From assembly GCA_945907225.1 (NCBI GenBank), contig CAMDSN010000025.1:1-12229 (forward strand): a stretch of 12,229 nt of DNA, read 5' to 3'. Both the position numbers and the translations under genes were made by a program. The notes beneath the pieces were generated by a model. It was not told the DNA's origin, searched no databases, and was given only the letters and a program-made list of their open reading frames with translations. This DNA comes from Flavobacterium psychrophilum (lineage in GTDB: Bacteria > Bacteroidota > Bacteroidia > Flavobacteriales > Flavobacteriaceae). Positions 1 to 9,200 of the stretch are shown in pieces. Positions within the stretch are counted from its first letter, which is position 1, and every line of letters begins with the position of its first letter.

Positions 1-1
1 G

Positions 2-1729
2 GAGTTACTTCAAAATTTAGGAGATTGTTATTTTTATAATTTTCAAATGCCCAATGCCGTTCGTTATTATGACTTATTGTTTTCTACTTATAAAGATAGC
101 GTGAAAAAAGAAGTATATTTTAGGTATGCCAACGCTTTGAAAGGGACCAAAAATTTTGAGAAAGGAGATCAAGTGATGTCACAGTTCGTTGGATATGAAC
201 AAAATACTGTTAAATTCATAAAACAAGTTACCCGCGCTATCCCTAATAGTTACAGTTTGAAAATTATGTCAAGTAAAACTCAAAATGGTGATTTCGGAAT
301 TTCATTTTTTGGAGATAAAATAAGTTTTGCATCTTCAGGTAATACAGCCAATAAATCCTATGGATGGAATGATAAGCCCTATCTCGATTTGTTTTTTGCT
401 TCCATAGATTCAAATGGCCAATTAGATGAAATTGAGCCGTTCCCAAAAACTATAAATACCAATAAACATGAGAGTAATGCCACGTTTAATGCTGATGGGA
501 CCATTATGTTTTTTAATAGAAGTGGTGAAAAACAAGTTAAAGTTGGTAGTGAAAATGTTGCGACAATAAAAATATATAGAGCCGAATTTAAAAATGGACA
601 ATGGACTAATGTAACCATGGTTCCTTTTTCGAGTAATACCTATTCTGTAGAGCACCCACATTTAACAAAAGATGGTAAGAAGTTGTATTTTTCAAGTGAT
701 ATGCCAGGAAGTATTGGCTCCTTTGACCTCTATGTTGTTAACATAAATGATGACGGCACCTATGGTGAACCCATAAATTTAGGGAATACTATCAATACAA
801 ATCAGAGGGAACAATTTCCCTTTATGTCACAGGATGGCTCGCTTTATTTTGCCTCTGACGGACATCAGGGTATTGGGAATTTAGATCTTTTTTTGAGTTT
901 GAGAAAAAGTGAAGCTGAGTTTGAAATACCACAAAATTTGGGATCTACCATAAACAGTGAAATGGACGATTTTATTTTTATATTAAATGAAAAGAATGGA
1001 AAAGGTTACTTTGCTTCAAACAGAACTGGAGATGATAATTTATATACTTTTGAATTGATAGAGAACAAAATAAAGGATATGATTGAAGGTGAAGTAAGAG
1101 ATAAAAAGACGACAAATCTTTTGCCTGGAGCAGTTGTGAAATTATATGATGATAAGGATATTTTTTTAGAAGAAGTTACTGTTGGTGAGGACGGTGTTTT
1201 TAGTTTTTATACGAAACTAGGAAAAAAATATAAAATTAAGGCATTTAAAGATCTTTATATACCTGCTGAGGCAGAATTTGACACAAATAAAAAAGGAATT
1301 ATCTATTTTGATTTGCAGCTTAAAGTAGAATCGTATGATGACGCAGAAAAAATAATTGATAAGAAAGAGGACGGATCGGTATTAATTGAATTGAAAAATA
1401 TTTATTTTGAATACGGTAAAGCAGAACTCACTTCTCAAGCTATTGAGGTTTTGAATGTGTTATTGGAATTATTAAAAAAATATCCACAAATGGAAATTGA
1501 AATTGGGGCTCATACAGATACGAGAGCTTCAACCTTATTTAACCTCAGTCTTTCCAATTTTAGAGCTGGTATGACTTTAGATTATTTGGTTAAAAATGGT
1601 ATTGATAAAAAGCGTCTCCGATCTATTGGTTATGGTGAAAGCCAGCCATTAGTAGCTTGTGAGGAAGATAAATGTACTGAAACAGAACACGCTACCAATA
1701 GAAGATGTACCTTCAAAATTTTAAAATAA
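2..1729 (+). CDS. OmpA-family outer-membrane protein with TPR-like and PD40 repeats, 5'-truncated
   Basis: The protein probably sits at the outer membrane and anchors it, or a complex in it, to peptidoglycan. The frame is open back to base 2, so the ATG at 47 is internal and the true start, with any signal peptide, lies off the left edge. 575 residues are visible. The first ~60 look like TPR helices (LGDCYFYN, AVRYYDLLF). PD40/WD40-like beta-propeller repeats follow from about 270 to 1060 (motifs such as KKLYFSSD, GSLYFASD, GKGYFASN). A carboxypeptidase-regulatory-like beta domain spans about 1079-1290. The OmpA C-terminal domain runs from about 1384 to 1726. In it, Asp (codon 1517) and Arg (codon 1562) are 15 residues apart, as in the diaminopimelate-binding pair of OmpA-like domains. 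A late GYGE and a terminal NRRCTF fit the family. Such proteins often accompany PorP/SprF-family proteins in Bacteroidetes, but no partner is visible here. The architecture is secure; the exact role is not. Confidence 0.9.
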   Translation, partial: ELLQNLGDCYFYNFQMPNAVRYYDLLFSTYKDSVKKEVYFRYANALKGTKNFEKGDQVMSQFVGYEQNTVKFIKQVTRAIPNSYSLKIMSSKTQNGDFGISFFGDKISFASSGNTANKSYGWNDKPYLDLFFASIDSNGQLDEIEPFPKTINTNKHESNATFNADGTIMFFNRSGEKQVKVGSENVATIKIYRAEFKNGQWTNVTMVPFSSNTYSVEHPHLTKDGKKLYFSSDMPGSIGSFDLYVVNINDDGTYGEPINLGNTINTNQREQFPFMSQDGSLYFASDGHQGIGNLDLFLSLRKSEAEFEIPQNLGSTINSEMDDFIFILNEKNGKGYFASNRTGDDNLYTFELIENKIKDMIEGEVRDKKTTNLLPGAVVKLYDDKDIFLEEVTVGEDGVFSFYTKLGKKYKIKAFKDLYIPAEAEFDTNKKGIIYFDLQLKVESYDDAEKIIDKKEDGSVLIELKNIYFEYGKAELTSQAIEVLNVLLELLKKYPQMEIEIGAHTDTRASTLFNLSLSNFRAGMTLDYLVKNGIDKKRLRSIGYGESQPLVACEEDKCTETEHATNRRCTFKILK

Positions 1730-1840
1730 AATGTGTTAATGAAAACTTGATAGACTAATACCAAAATAGCATTTAACGTTTCAATGTATTACCCTAACTC
1801 CTATTTCAAGTATGTTCAAAATCTCCTTTTTTTTACTAAT
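1730..1840. other. Intergenic gap between the OmpA-family gene and pafA
   Basis: This is 111 AT-rich bases. I see no strong hairpin with a T-tract after the OmpA stop and no exact TAnnTTTG promoter box. An in-frame ATG at 1784 lies here but is rejected as the pafA start (see pafA). Transcription of pafA could come from read-through or from a promoter I cannot recognise. Confidence 0.5.
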
Positions 1841-3457
1841 ATGAAAAAAACAGCACTTCATTTTATTTTATTAGTTTTTCTTTCCAATTTGTATGCACAA
1901 CAGAGGCCTAAATTAGTAGTTGGAATTGTTGTTGATCAAATGAAGATGGATTACCTCTATCGTTTTCAAAATGATTTTTCTGATACGGGTTTCAAAAGAT
2001 TATTAAAGGATGGTTTTTCATTTAATAATATGCATTTCAATTATATGCCAACGTATACTGCGCCGGGACATGCTTCAATTTATACAGGAACTACTCCTTC
2101 AATGCATGGAATAGTTAGCAATGAATGGTTTAGTAGGAGTTTGGGAAAGCAAGTTTACTGCACTGAAGACAATTCTGTTTCCTCTCTAATCGAGGGATCA
2201 GAAGATGAGGGTCATATGTCTCCAAGAAGAATGCAAACCACCACTATTACAGACGAACTTCGTTTAGCAACAAATTTTAGGGGAAAAGTCATTGGGATAA
2301 GTATGAAAGATAGAGGTGCAATTCTACCCGCTGGGCATTTTGCCAATTGGGCTTTCTGGTACAGTAAGAAAGGTGATTTTATGTCCAGTAGTTTCTATGG
2401 AAAAAAAATTCCTAATTGGGTAAGCGAATTCAATGCCCAAAAAGGGTATATGAAATATATTAATTTAGGTTGGGATTTATTAAAACCAATTGCGACTTAT
2501 GATGAAAGTTTAGCAGATGACAATCCCTATGAAGGGAAACTAAATAAAGTCGCACTGCCCGTTTTTCCTTATGATTTAAAGTCAATGTTGGCAAAAAATA
2601 ATCCGAGTATACTAAGAGCTACCCCTTTTGGAAATGATTATGTGTCCGACTTTGCAAAAATAGCCATTGAAAAAGAAAATTTAGGTAAAGACAATTTTAC
2701 CGACTTTCTTTCTATAAGTTTTTCATCTACCGATTATATTGGGCATATCCTTGGACCCCGTTCTATTGAGTTACAAGACACTTATTTGCGTTTAGATAAT
2801 ACTATTTCAGAATTTTTAGATTATTTAGATACAACTGTCGGTAATGGAAATTATCTTATTTTTTTGACAGCTGATCATGCGGGTGCTGAGAATGCTCGTT
2901 TTTTAAATGATAATAAATACAATGTAACAAATATAGATACTAAAGATTTTGTGACTAGCTTAAAAAAATTCTCCACAGATACTTTCGGAGTTGATTTGGT
3001 TTTAAATTACGACAGTTTCAATCTTTACTTTAACAAAGATATTATAAAGGATAAAGGCTTAGAGTTGTCAAAAATAAAACAATCTTTTAAAGATTTTTTA
3101 ATGAAGCAAGACTTTGTAAAACGTGTTTATACAGAAGAAGAAATTTTGTCAAATTCGGGTTTCGATTTTAATTTAAATTGTATTTCTAATGGATATGATG
3201 TTACTCAAAATGGAGATTTAATTATTTTAGAAAAGCCTGGTTATATAGAATATGGTCCAACAGGAACTTCCCACGGTACACTTTATAGTTATGATACTCA
3301 TGTTCCTTGTATTTTTTACGGTTGGAATATAAAGAAAGGAGAAAGTCACGATAGAAAAGTAATTACTGAAATTGCCCCGACTTTAGCTCAGTTACTAAAA
3401 ATAACGTTACCAAACGGAACCGAATCAGAGGTTTTGAATGAGATTTTGGAAAAATAA
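1841..3457 (+). CDS. pafA: Secreted alkaline phosphatase, PafA type
   Basis: This is a periplasmic or secreted phosphomonoesterase of the alkaline-phosphatase superfamily that releases phosphate from organic phosphate esters. I start it at ATG 1841 rather than 1784 because the protein then begins MKKTALHF with a hydrophobic stretch and a likely signal-peptidase I site after Ala19 (LYA/QQ). That gives 538 residues, against my recalled 546 for Elizabethkingia PafA. Metal ligands appear as Asp32 (VVDQM), Asp298 and His302 (STDYIGH), Asp345-His346 (TADHAG) and His478 (GTSHGT). The nucleophile is Thr73 (YTAPGH). The substrate-site residues are Asn94, Lys156 and Arg158 (MKDRG). These are recalled PafA positions 38, 305, 309, 352, 353, 486, 79, 100, 162 and 164 with a small, slowly growing offset. 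The Asn/Lys/Arg set favours phosphomonoesterase over nucleotide pyrophosphatase. Family reports describe PafA as calcium-dependent and little inhibited by phosphate. Confidence 0.92.
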   Translation: MKKTALHFILLVFLSNLYAQQRPKLVVGIVVDQMKMDYLYRFQNDFSDTGFKRLLKDGFSFNNMHFNYMPTYTAPGHASIYTGTTPSMHGIVSNEWFSRSLGKQVYCTEDNSVSSLIEGSEDEGHMSPRRMQTTTITDELRLATNFRGKVIGISMKDRGAILPAGHFANWAFWYSKKGDFMSSSFYGKKIPNWVSEFNAQKGYMKYINLGWDLLKPIATYDESLADDNPYEGKLNKVALPVFPYDLKSMLAKNNPSILRATPFGNDYVSDFAKIAIEKENLGKDNFTDFLSISFSSTDYIGHILGPRSIELQDTYLRLDNTISEFLDYLDTTVGNGNYLIFLTADHAGAENARFLNDNKYNVTNIDTKDFVTSLKKFSTDTFGVDLVLNYDSFNLYFNKDIIKDKGLELSKIKQSFKDFLMKQDFVKRVYTEEEILSNSGFDFNLNCISNGYDVTQNGDLIILEKPGYIEYGPTGTSHGTLYSYDTHVPCIFYGWNIKKGESHDRKVITEIAPTLAQLLKITLPNGTESEVLNEILEK

Positions 3458-3471
3458 ACAAAGATTTGTCT

Positions 3472-3491
3472 GATTAAATCAAACTTTAATC
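3472..3491. terminator. Weak stem-loop between convergent genes, possible two-way terminator
   Basis: A perfect 7-bp inverted repeat (GATTAAA / TTTAATC) with a 6-base loop lies in the 59-bp gap between the pafA and lysA stop codons. The position suits termination from both sides. The stem is AT-rich, and no clean T-run follows on the plus strand; on the minus strand the following bases are only loosely T-rich. It could be chance in AT-rich DNA. Confidence 0.22.
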
Positions 3492-3516
3492 CGTGAAAAT
3501 TTGTGAAATATGTGTT

Positions 3517-4719
3517 CTACACTTCAATCAATATCTGATTATGTAGTAAATCATCAAAGGTTTCGCGTTCTCTAATTAAATGTCCTTTGCCATTTTTCCA
3601 CAATACTTCAGCGGGTTTGAAACGCGAATTGTAGTTAGACGCCATCGAAAAACAATAGGCCCCTGCATTCCGGAAACAAAGCATATCACCTTCGTGAATT
3701 TCAGGAATTCGGCGATTGTTAGCAAACGTATCCGTTTCACAGATGTAACCCACCACGGTGTAAAAACGCTCTTTGCCTTTTGGGTTAGAAATATTTTCGA
3801 TAGCATGTTGTGATCCATAAAACATAGGACGAATTAAGTGATTGAAGCCGCTATCAATTCCAGCAAAAACCGTTGAGGTAGTTTGTTTTACCACATTTAC
3901 TTTCGCCAAAAAATAACCCGCTTCACTTACCAGAAATTTTCCCGGTTCAAAAGCCAAAGTTAATTCGCGACCGTATTCTTTTTCAAACGCCAAAAAACGT
4001 TTGGTTAGTTTTTTACCCAATTCTTCAATATTGGTTTCGATATCACTTTTTTTATAAGGTACTTTAAATCCGGAACCAAAATCAAGGAATTCTAAATTTT
4101 TAAATTGTTTGGCGGCATCAAATAATATTTCAGATGCGTACAAAAACACTTCAATATCCAAAATGTCTGAGCCCGTATGCATGTGAATGCCGTTGATGTT
4201 CATTTTGGTATTTTCTACAATGCGCAAAATATGTGGGATCTGATAAATAGAGATTCCGAATTTACTATCAATATGACCTACGGAAATATTCTCATTTCCA
4301 CCCGCCATCACGTGTGGATTGATACGAATACAAACCGGAACTTTTGCATGTTTGGCACCAAAATGCTCTAAAACAGAAAGGTTGTCAATATTGATTTGAA
4401 CGCCCATATCGGCTACTTCTTCAATCTCTTCAAAGGAAACGCCGTTGGGTGTGAAAATGATTCGGTCAGGTGTAAAACCCGCATGCAAACCCAGTCGCAC
4501 TTCCTGTATGGAAACGGTATCCAATCCAGAACCCAAATTTTTCAGCAGCTTTAAAATGGAAATATTTGACAAAGCTTTCATCGCATAATTAATGCGAAGC
4601 TTTTCTACCTTAAACGCATTGGTTAAGCGGTTGTACTGAAATTCAATTTTCTCGGCATCATAAACATATAACGGATTTCCGAATTGTTCAGCTAAGTCAA
4701 GTAATTCTTTGGGTTGCAT
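3517..4719 (-). CDS. lysA: Diaminopimelate decarboxylase
   Basis: LysA is a cytoplasmic PLP enzyme that decarboxylates meso-2,6-diaminopimelate to L-lysine, the last step of the DAP pathway. The 400-residue length is normal. The fold-III (alanine-racemase-like) barrel holds the PLP lysine at Lys48 (YAMKA), followed by GSGLDTVS. An HTGS motif is at 181-184, where many homologues have HIGS, and EPGK is at 258-261. The C-terminal beta domain carries Cys327-Glu328 (ICETD), which reaches the partner subunit's active site in the dimer, and GAY near 353-355. The CETD and SNYNSRFKPAEV region resembles lysA rather than the polyamine-type decarboxylases of the same fold. The start is the first ATG, preceded by an A-rich leader without Shine-Dalgarno. 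It lies 121 bp downstream of gltD on the same strand and has its own candidate promoter, so it may be transcribed separately. Confidence 0.93.
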   Translation of the reverse strand: MQPKELLDLAEQFGNPLYVYDAEKIEFQYNRLTNAFKVEKLRINYAMKALSNISILKLLKNLGSGLDTVSIQEVRLGLHAGFTPDRIIFTPNGVSFEEIEEVADMGVQINIDNLSVLEHFGAKHAKVPVCIRINPHVMAGGNENISVGHIDSKFGISIYQIPHILRIVENTKMNINGIHMHTGSDILDIEVFLYASEILFDAAKQFKNLEFLDFGSGFKVPYKKSDIETNIEELGKKLTKRFLAFEKEYGRELTLAFEPGKFLVSEAGYFLAKVNVVKQTTSTVFAGIDSGFNHLIRPMFYGSQHAIENISNPKGKERFYTVVGYICETDTFANNRRIPEIHEGDMLCFRNAGAYCFSMASNYNSRFKPAEVLWKNGKGHLIRERETFDDLLHNQILIEV

Positions 4720-4777
4720 GATTTTATTTTTTTAACTTCGTTCAATTCGTCTCGTCTTTAAGATGAAACTCGGTTGG

Positions 4778-4785
4778 CAAAAATA
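4778..4785 (-). promoter_or_regulatory. Candidate Bacteroidetes -7 box for lysA
   Basis: Read on the minus strand this is TATTTTTG, an exact match to the Bacteroidetes/Flavobacterium sigma factor -7 consensus TAnnTTTG. It lies about 58 bases before the lysA ATG and would give a leader of roughly 50 bases. I find no TTG at the usual 17-21 base spacing upstream; the nearest is only 11 bases away. It is therefore half a promoter at best. Confidence 0.38.
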
Positions 4786-4840
4786 GTTTATGGCGTCAAT
4801 TATGATAAAATTTTTATGATTTTATGAAATTTTGATATGA

Positions 4841-6295
4841 TTACAAATTTGGTAAATCACCATTTCCTTTGGTTGGTAAATTTGTGTATCCCATCAAATA
4901 ATTGTCAACTTCTCTTGCGGCTTCTCGTCCTTCTGAAATAGCCCAAACAATTAAAGATTGTCCACGTCGCATATCGCCCGCAGTAAAAATATTCGGAATA
5001 TTGGTTTGATAGTTTTTGGCTTTGTAATTGTTTTTGAAATCAATCTCAATTCCTAATTGATCACTCAACGTTTTTTCTGGCCCAGTGAAACCTAGTGCTA
5101 ACAGAGCTAATTCGCAAGGCCATACTTTTTCGGAACCTTCTTTTTCAATAAGTTGCGGGTGTTCACCCGGAGTCATTTTCCAAGCCACTTCAACAGTTAT
5201 CAAGCCGGTTAACTCTCCTTTCTCATTAGAAATAAATTCTTTAGTGTTGATGAGCCAGTTTCTATCGCAGCCTTCTTCGTGTGAGGAAGAAGTTTTTAAT
5301 TGCAAAGGCCAAAAGGGCCATGGCGTTTTTTCGCTTCTATATTCTGGGGGTTTTGGTAAAATTTCAAAATTCGTTACCGATTTTGCCCCTTGCCTGTTAG
5401 AGGTACCAACACAGTCTGAACCCGTATCGCCACCGCCAATTACAATAACATTTTTGCCGGTTGCAGTTATTTGATTTGGAATAGTTTCTCCGTATAATGC
5501 TTTGGTTTGTTGAGTTAAAAAAGTCATAGCTTGCACAACACCTTTGCTTTCTATTCCTCTTGTTGGAATGCTTCTTCGTTCGGTTGCGCCGCCACACAAA
5601 ACAATAGCGTCAAAAGAGTTGAGTTGTTTTATGCTATAATTTTCACCAACATTGACGTTGGTTTTAAACACAATTCCTTCTGCTTCAAGAATTGCAATGC
5701 GTCTATCGATGATGGCTTTTTCCAGTTTAAAATTTGGAATACCATAACGAAGCAAACCGCCAATAGCGTTGTCTCTTTCGAAAACGGTAACCAAATGACC
5801 CGCACGATTCAATTGTTGAGCTGCTGCCAATCCGGCCGGACCAGAACCAATTACAACTACGGTTTTTCCGGTTCTTATTGCAGGTGCTTGTGGTTTTATC
5901 CAACCTTCGGCAAAACCTCTCTCCACTATATTTTTTTCAATATTTTCAATCGCAACAGGTTCGCTGATAATGCCTAATACACATGATTTTTCGCAAGGTG
6001 CTGGACATAATCTTCCTGTAAATTCAGGAAAATTATTCGTTGATTGTAAAATATCTAAAGCACTTTGCCATTCTTCCTGATTCACCATGTCATTAAAATC
6101 TGGAATTAAATTCCCCAACGGACATGCACTGTGACAAAATGGAATACCACAATCCATGCATCTTGAACCTTGTTCTTTTATTTTTTGATTGGGTAACGGA
6201 ATCGTAAATTCGTTATAATTTGAAACCCGTTCTTGAACAACCAAATTGCTTTCGTCGGCTCTGTCGTATTCTTTAAATCCACCTAACTTTCCCAT
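4841..6295 (-). CDS. gltD: Glutamate synthase (GOGAT) small subunit, NAD(P)H-oxidising
   Basis: GltD oxidises NADPH on FAD and passes electrons through iron-sulfur clusters to GltB. The 484-residue length is normal. The N-terminal ferredoxin-like domain has Cys46, Cys49, Cys54, Cys58 (CMDCG, CHSACP) and Cys97, Cys101, Cys105 (RLCPAPCEKSC), giving ligands for the low-potential [4Fe-4S] clusters. The first Rossmann motif GSGPAG (150-155) binds FAD. The second, GGGDTG (287-292), followed by a SNRQGA stretch, fits NADPH. AGDMRRG (439-445) is the terminal FAD contact. The sequence resembles the Azospirillum/plant-like EFTGRLCPAPCE variant, so the absence of an extra cysteine present in E. coli GltD is not a defect. 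The ATG begins one base after the gltB stop, so translation is probably coupled and the two are one operon. No frameshift or truncation is seen. Confidence 0.96.
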   Translation of the reverse strand: MGKLGGFKEYDRADESNLVVQERVSNYNEFTIPLPNQKIKEQGSRCMDCGIPFCHSACPLGNLIPDFNDMVNQEEWQSALDILQSTNNFPEFTGRLCPAPCEKSCVLGIISEPVAIENIEKNIVERGFAEGWIKPQAPAIRTGKTVVVIGSGPAGLAAAQQLNRAGHLVTVFERDNAIGGLLRYGIPNFKLEKAIIDRRIAILEAEGIVFKTNVNVGENYSIKQLNSFDAIVLCGGATERRSIPTRGIESKGVVQAMTFLTQQTKALYGETIPNQITATGKNVIVIGGGDTGSDCVGTSNRQGAKSVTNFEILPKPPEYRSEKTPWPFWPLQLKTSSSHEEGCDRNWLINTKEFISNEKGELTGLITVEVAWKMTPGEHPQLIEKEGSEKVWPCELALLALGFTGPEKTLSDQLGIEIDFKNNYKAKNYQTNIPNIFTAGDMRRGQSLIVWAISEGREAAREVDNYLMGYTNLPTKGNGDLPNL

Positions 6296-6296
6296 C

Positions 6297-9200
6297 TTAA
6301 TTTGCTATTAATGCTGCTATTTGTTTTTCCTCTGATAATCTTTGCAATGCTTTTTTATAATCGGTTGGCATTACTTTTATAAACTGTTTTTGCTGGTTTT
6401 CCCAATCGTCAAGCATCAGTTTTGCCAATGGACTGTTGGTGAAAAGCGAATGTCTTTTTATTAATCTTTTAAGCTGTGTCAAATCATTTTCATCCAATGT
6501 TTCCAGCTGAACCATTTCCATATTGCACAAGCCTTTTTCAAACTGTTTTTTCTTATCAAAAACATAGGCAACGCCACCGCTCATTCCGGCAGCAAAATTG
6601 CGTCCTGTTTTTCCTAAAACAACTACAGTTCCGCCAGTCATATATTCACAACCATGATCTCCAACACCTTCCACAACAGCAGTTGCGCCTGAATTTCTAA
6701 CGCAAAAACGCTCGCCGGCAATTCCGTTTATGTAGGCTTCGCCAGTAATTGCTCCGTATAATGCAACATTACCAATAATGATATTCTCTTCGGGTTTGAA
6801 AGTCGCTGTAGGAGGAACTTTGATAATCAGTTTTCCGCCTGATAATCCTTTGCCCAAATAATCATTGCAGTTTCCATGAATTTTAAACGACAAACCATTC
6901 GTAGCAAAAGCACCAAAACTTTGCCCTGCTGAACCTTCAAAATCTATTAAAATAGTGTCCTCGGGTAAACCTTGGGCACCATATATTTTTGAAATTTCAT
7001 TACTTAATATGGCACCGACAGAACGATCTGTATTTTTAATTTTGAAGTTAATTCGGGTTTTTTCTTTTCTGTAAATAGAAGGAATTGCCGCTTTTATAAT
7101 TTCAAAGTCAAGTACATGTTCTATATTATGATCTTGCGATGTTGTATTATGATTTGGAACTACTTTAGCTTTTTCCGGTTTGTAAAGAATGTTAGATAAA
7201 TCTAAACCACTAGCTTTATAATGTGTAATAGCTTTATTGACGTTCAATTTCTGCGATTGTCCCACCATTTCTTTTAAGGTTTTAAAGCCAAGTTGTGCCA
7301 TGATTTCACGTAATTCTTCTGCAATGAAATACATAAAATTAATGACGTGTTCCGGTGTGCCTTTAAAGTTTTTACGCAGTTCAGGATCTTGTGTGGCAAT
7401 GCCAACAGGACACGTATTCAAATGACAGGCGCGCATCATAATGCAACCCGAAGCTACTAATGGAGCCGTAGCAAAACCAAATTCTTCTGCGCCAAGTAAA
7501 GCAGCAATGGCAACATCGCGACCTGTTTTTAATTGTCCGTCACATTCTAAAACTACGCGACTTCGCAAATCATTTAGTATTAAAGTTTGTTGTGCCTCTG
7601 CCAATCCAAGTTCCCATGGAATTCCCGTGTGTTGCAACGATGTTAGTGGTGCTGCTCCGGTTCCTCCATCGTAACCCGAAATTAGGATTACATCGGCTTT
7701 GGCTTTGGCAACCCCAGCAGCAATTGTTCCTACACCAACTTCGGATACCAACTTTACATTAATTCGTGCTTCACGATTGGCATTTTTTAAATCAAAAATC
7801 AATTGTGATAAATCTTCTATCGAATAAATGTCGTGATGTGGCGGCGGAGAAATTAGTCCAACATAAGGCGTTGAATTTCGGGTTTCTGCAATCCAAGGCA
7901 CTACTTTTTCACCAGGTAATTGTCCGCCTTCGCCAGGTTTTGCACCTTGTGCCATTTTGATTTGGATTTCTTTAGCGTTGGTCAAATAATTGATTGAAAC
8001 GCCAAATCTTCCCGATGCTACTTGTTTGATTGCGCTATTTCTAGAATCTCCGTTAAGGTCTTTTTGATATCGTTTAGCATCCTCGCCTCCTTCACCTGAG
8101 TTGCTTTTTCCTCCAATTCTGTTCATAGCAATGGCCAAATTTTCATGGGCTTCTTGACTTATTGAACCATAAGACATTGCGCCAGTTTTGAATTTTTTTA
8201 CAATTTCTGTCCAAGGTTCTACTTCATCAATTGAAATAGGATCGTAATTATTAAATTCAAATAGACCACGAATAGTCATGAGGTTTTCACTTTGCTCGTT
8301 GACCATTTTAGAATATTCCTTATAGCTTTCAGGGCTGTTTAATCTGACGGCTTGCTGAAGTTTTGCAATGGTAGTTGGATTAAACATGTGTTTTTCACCA
8401 GTTCTTCGCCATCTGTAAATGCCTCCAATTTCGAGTGGTAATAAATTGGATATTTCTGAATTTGGAAATGCTTTTTGGTATCTTTTTTTGACTTCTTTTT
8501 CCACTTCCATTAAACCAATTCCTTCTATTCGCGATGGCGTATTTGGAAAGTATTTTGAAGTAAACTTTTTATTTAATCCCAGGATTTCAAAAATTTGAGC
8601 TGCTCTGTAGGACTGCAATGTTGAAATCCCAATTTTATTCATGATTTTTAGAATTCCTTTAGCAATCGCTTTATTGTAATTTTTAATGGCATAGTCTGCT
8701 TTTACATTGGTAATGAAACCTTGATTTACTTGCTCGTGAATAATTTCGTTTACCATGTATGGATTAATTGCACTGGCACCATAACCAAACAAAATCGCAA
8801 AATGATGTGGTTCTCTAGGTTCAGCAGATTCAATTATAATTCCAAATTTAGAACGTACTTTGAGAATGTTGAGTGAATGATGGATATAAGAACAAGCCAA
8901 TAGCATCGGAATTGGAGCCATTTCTTCGCTCACATTTCTATCCGAAAGAATTACAATATTGCATCCTTCTGAAACCGCTTTGAACGTTGCTTGCACGCAT
9001 TTTTCTAAACCGCGCTCCAAACCATTTACACCTTTTTCAATTTCGTATAATGTAGAAATTGTTACTGATTTGAAATCGGCATGATTGATGTTTCTAATTT
9101 TATCCAAATCCTCATTTGAAATAACTGGATTTTGAATTTTTAGTTTTTTGCAATGATTGGGTTCAATATCAAAAATGTTGAAATCGCTACCTATGGCTAA

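Noticed and set aside
1784..1840. An upstream in-frame ATG for pafA adding 19 residues
   Set aside because: The extension would precede and spoil a normal signal peptide that begins with MKKT at 1841. The length and active-site offsets also match PafA from 1841.
3495..3530. Bulged stem TGAA/TTCA plus GTGT/ACAC at the lysA 3' end
   Set aside because: It needs a 4-base bulge, overlaps the lysA stop codon, and has no T-tract.
4176..4187. HTGS instead of HIGS in LysA as a possible change of substrate
   Set aside because: The remaining motifs (CETD, SNYNSRFKPAEV) fit lysA, and I believe HTGS is common in Bacteroidetes LysA, so it is not evidence of a new activity.
4801..4840. Four TATGA motifs in 40 bases after gltD, with an AAAATTT/AAATTTT pairing
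   Set aside because: The spacing is irregular and the DNA low-complexity AT. It is not a convincing tandem repeat or terminator.
5085..5474. A 129-codon open frame on the plus strand inside gltD
   Set aside because: It is an antisense shadow of gltD. The gltD frame shows conserved motifs throughout this region.
5531..5977. A 148-codon open frame on the plus strand inside gltD
   Set aside because: It lies wholly antisense to a well-supported gltD, has low-complexity composition, and shows no recognisable domain.
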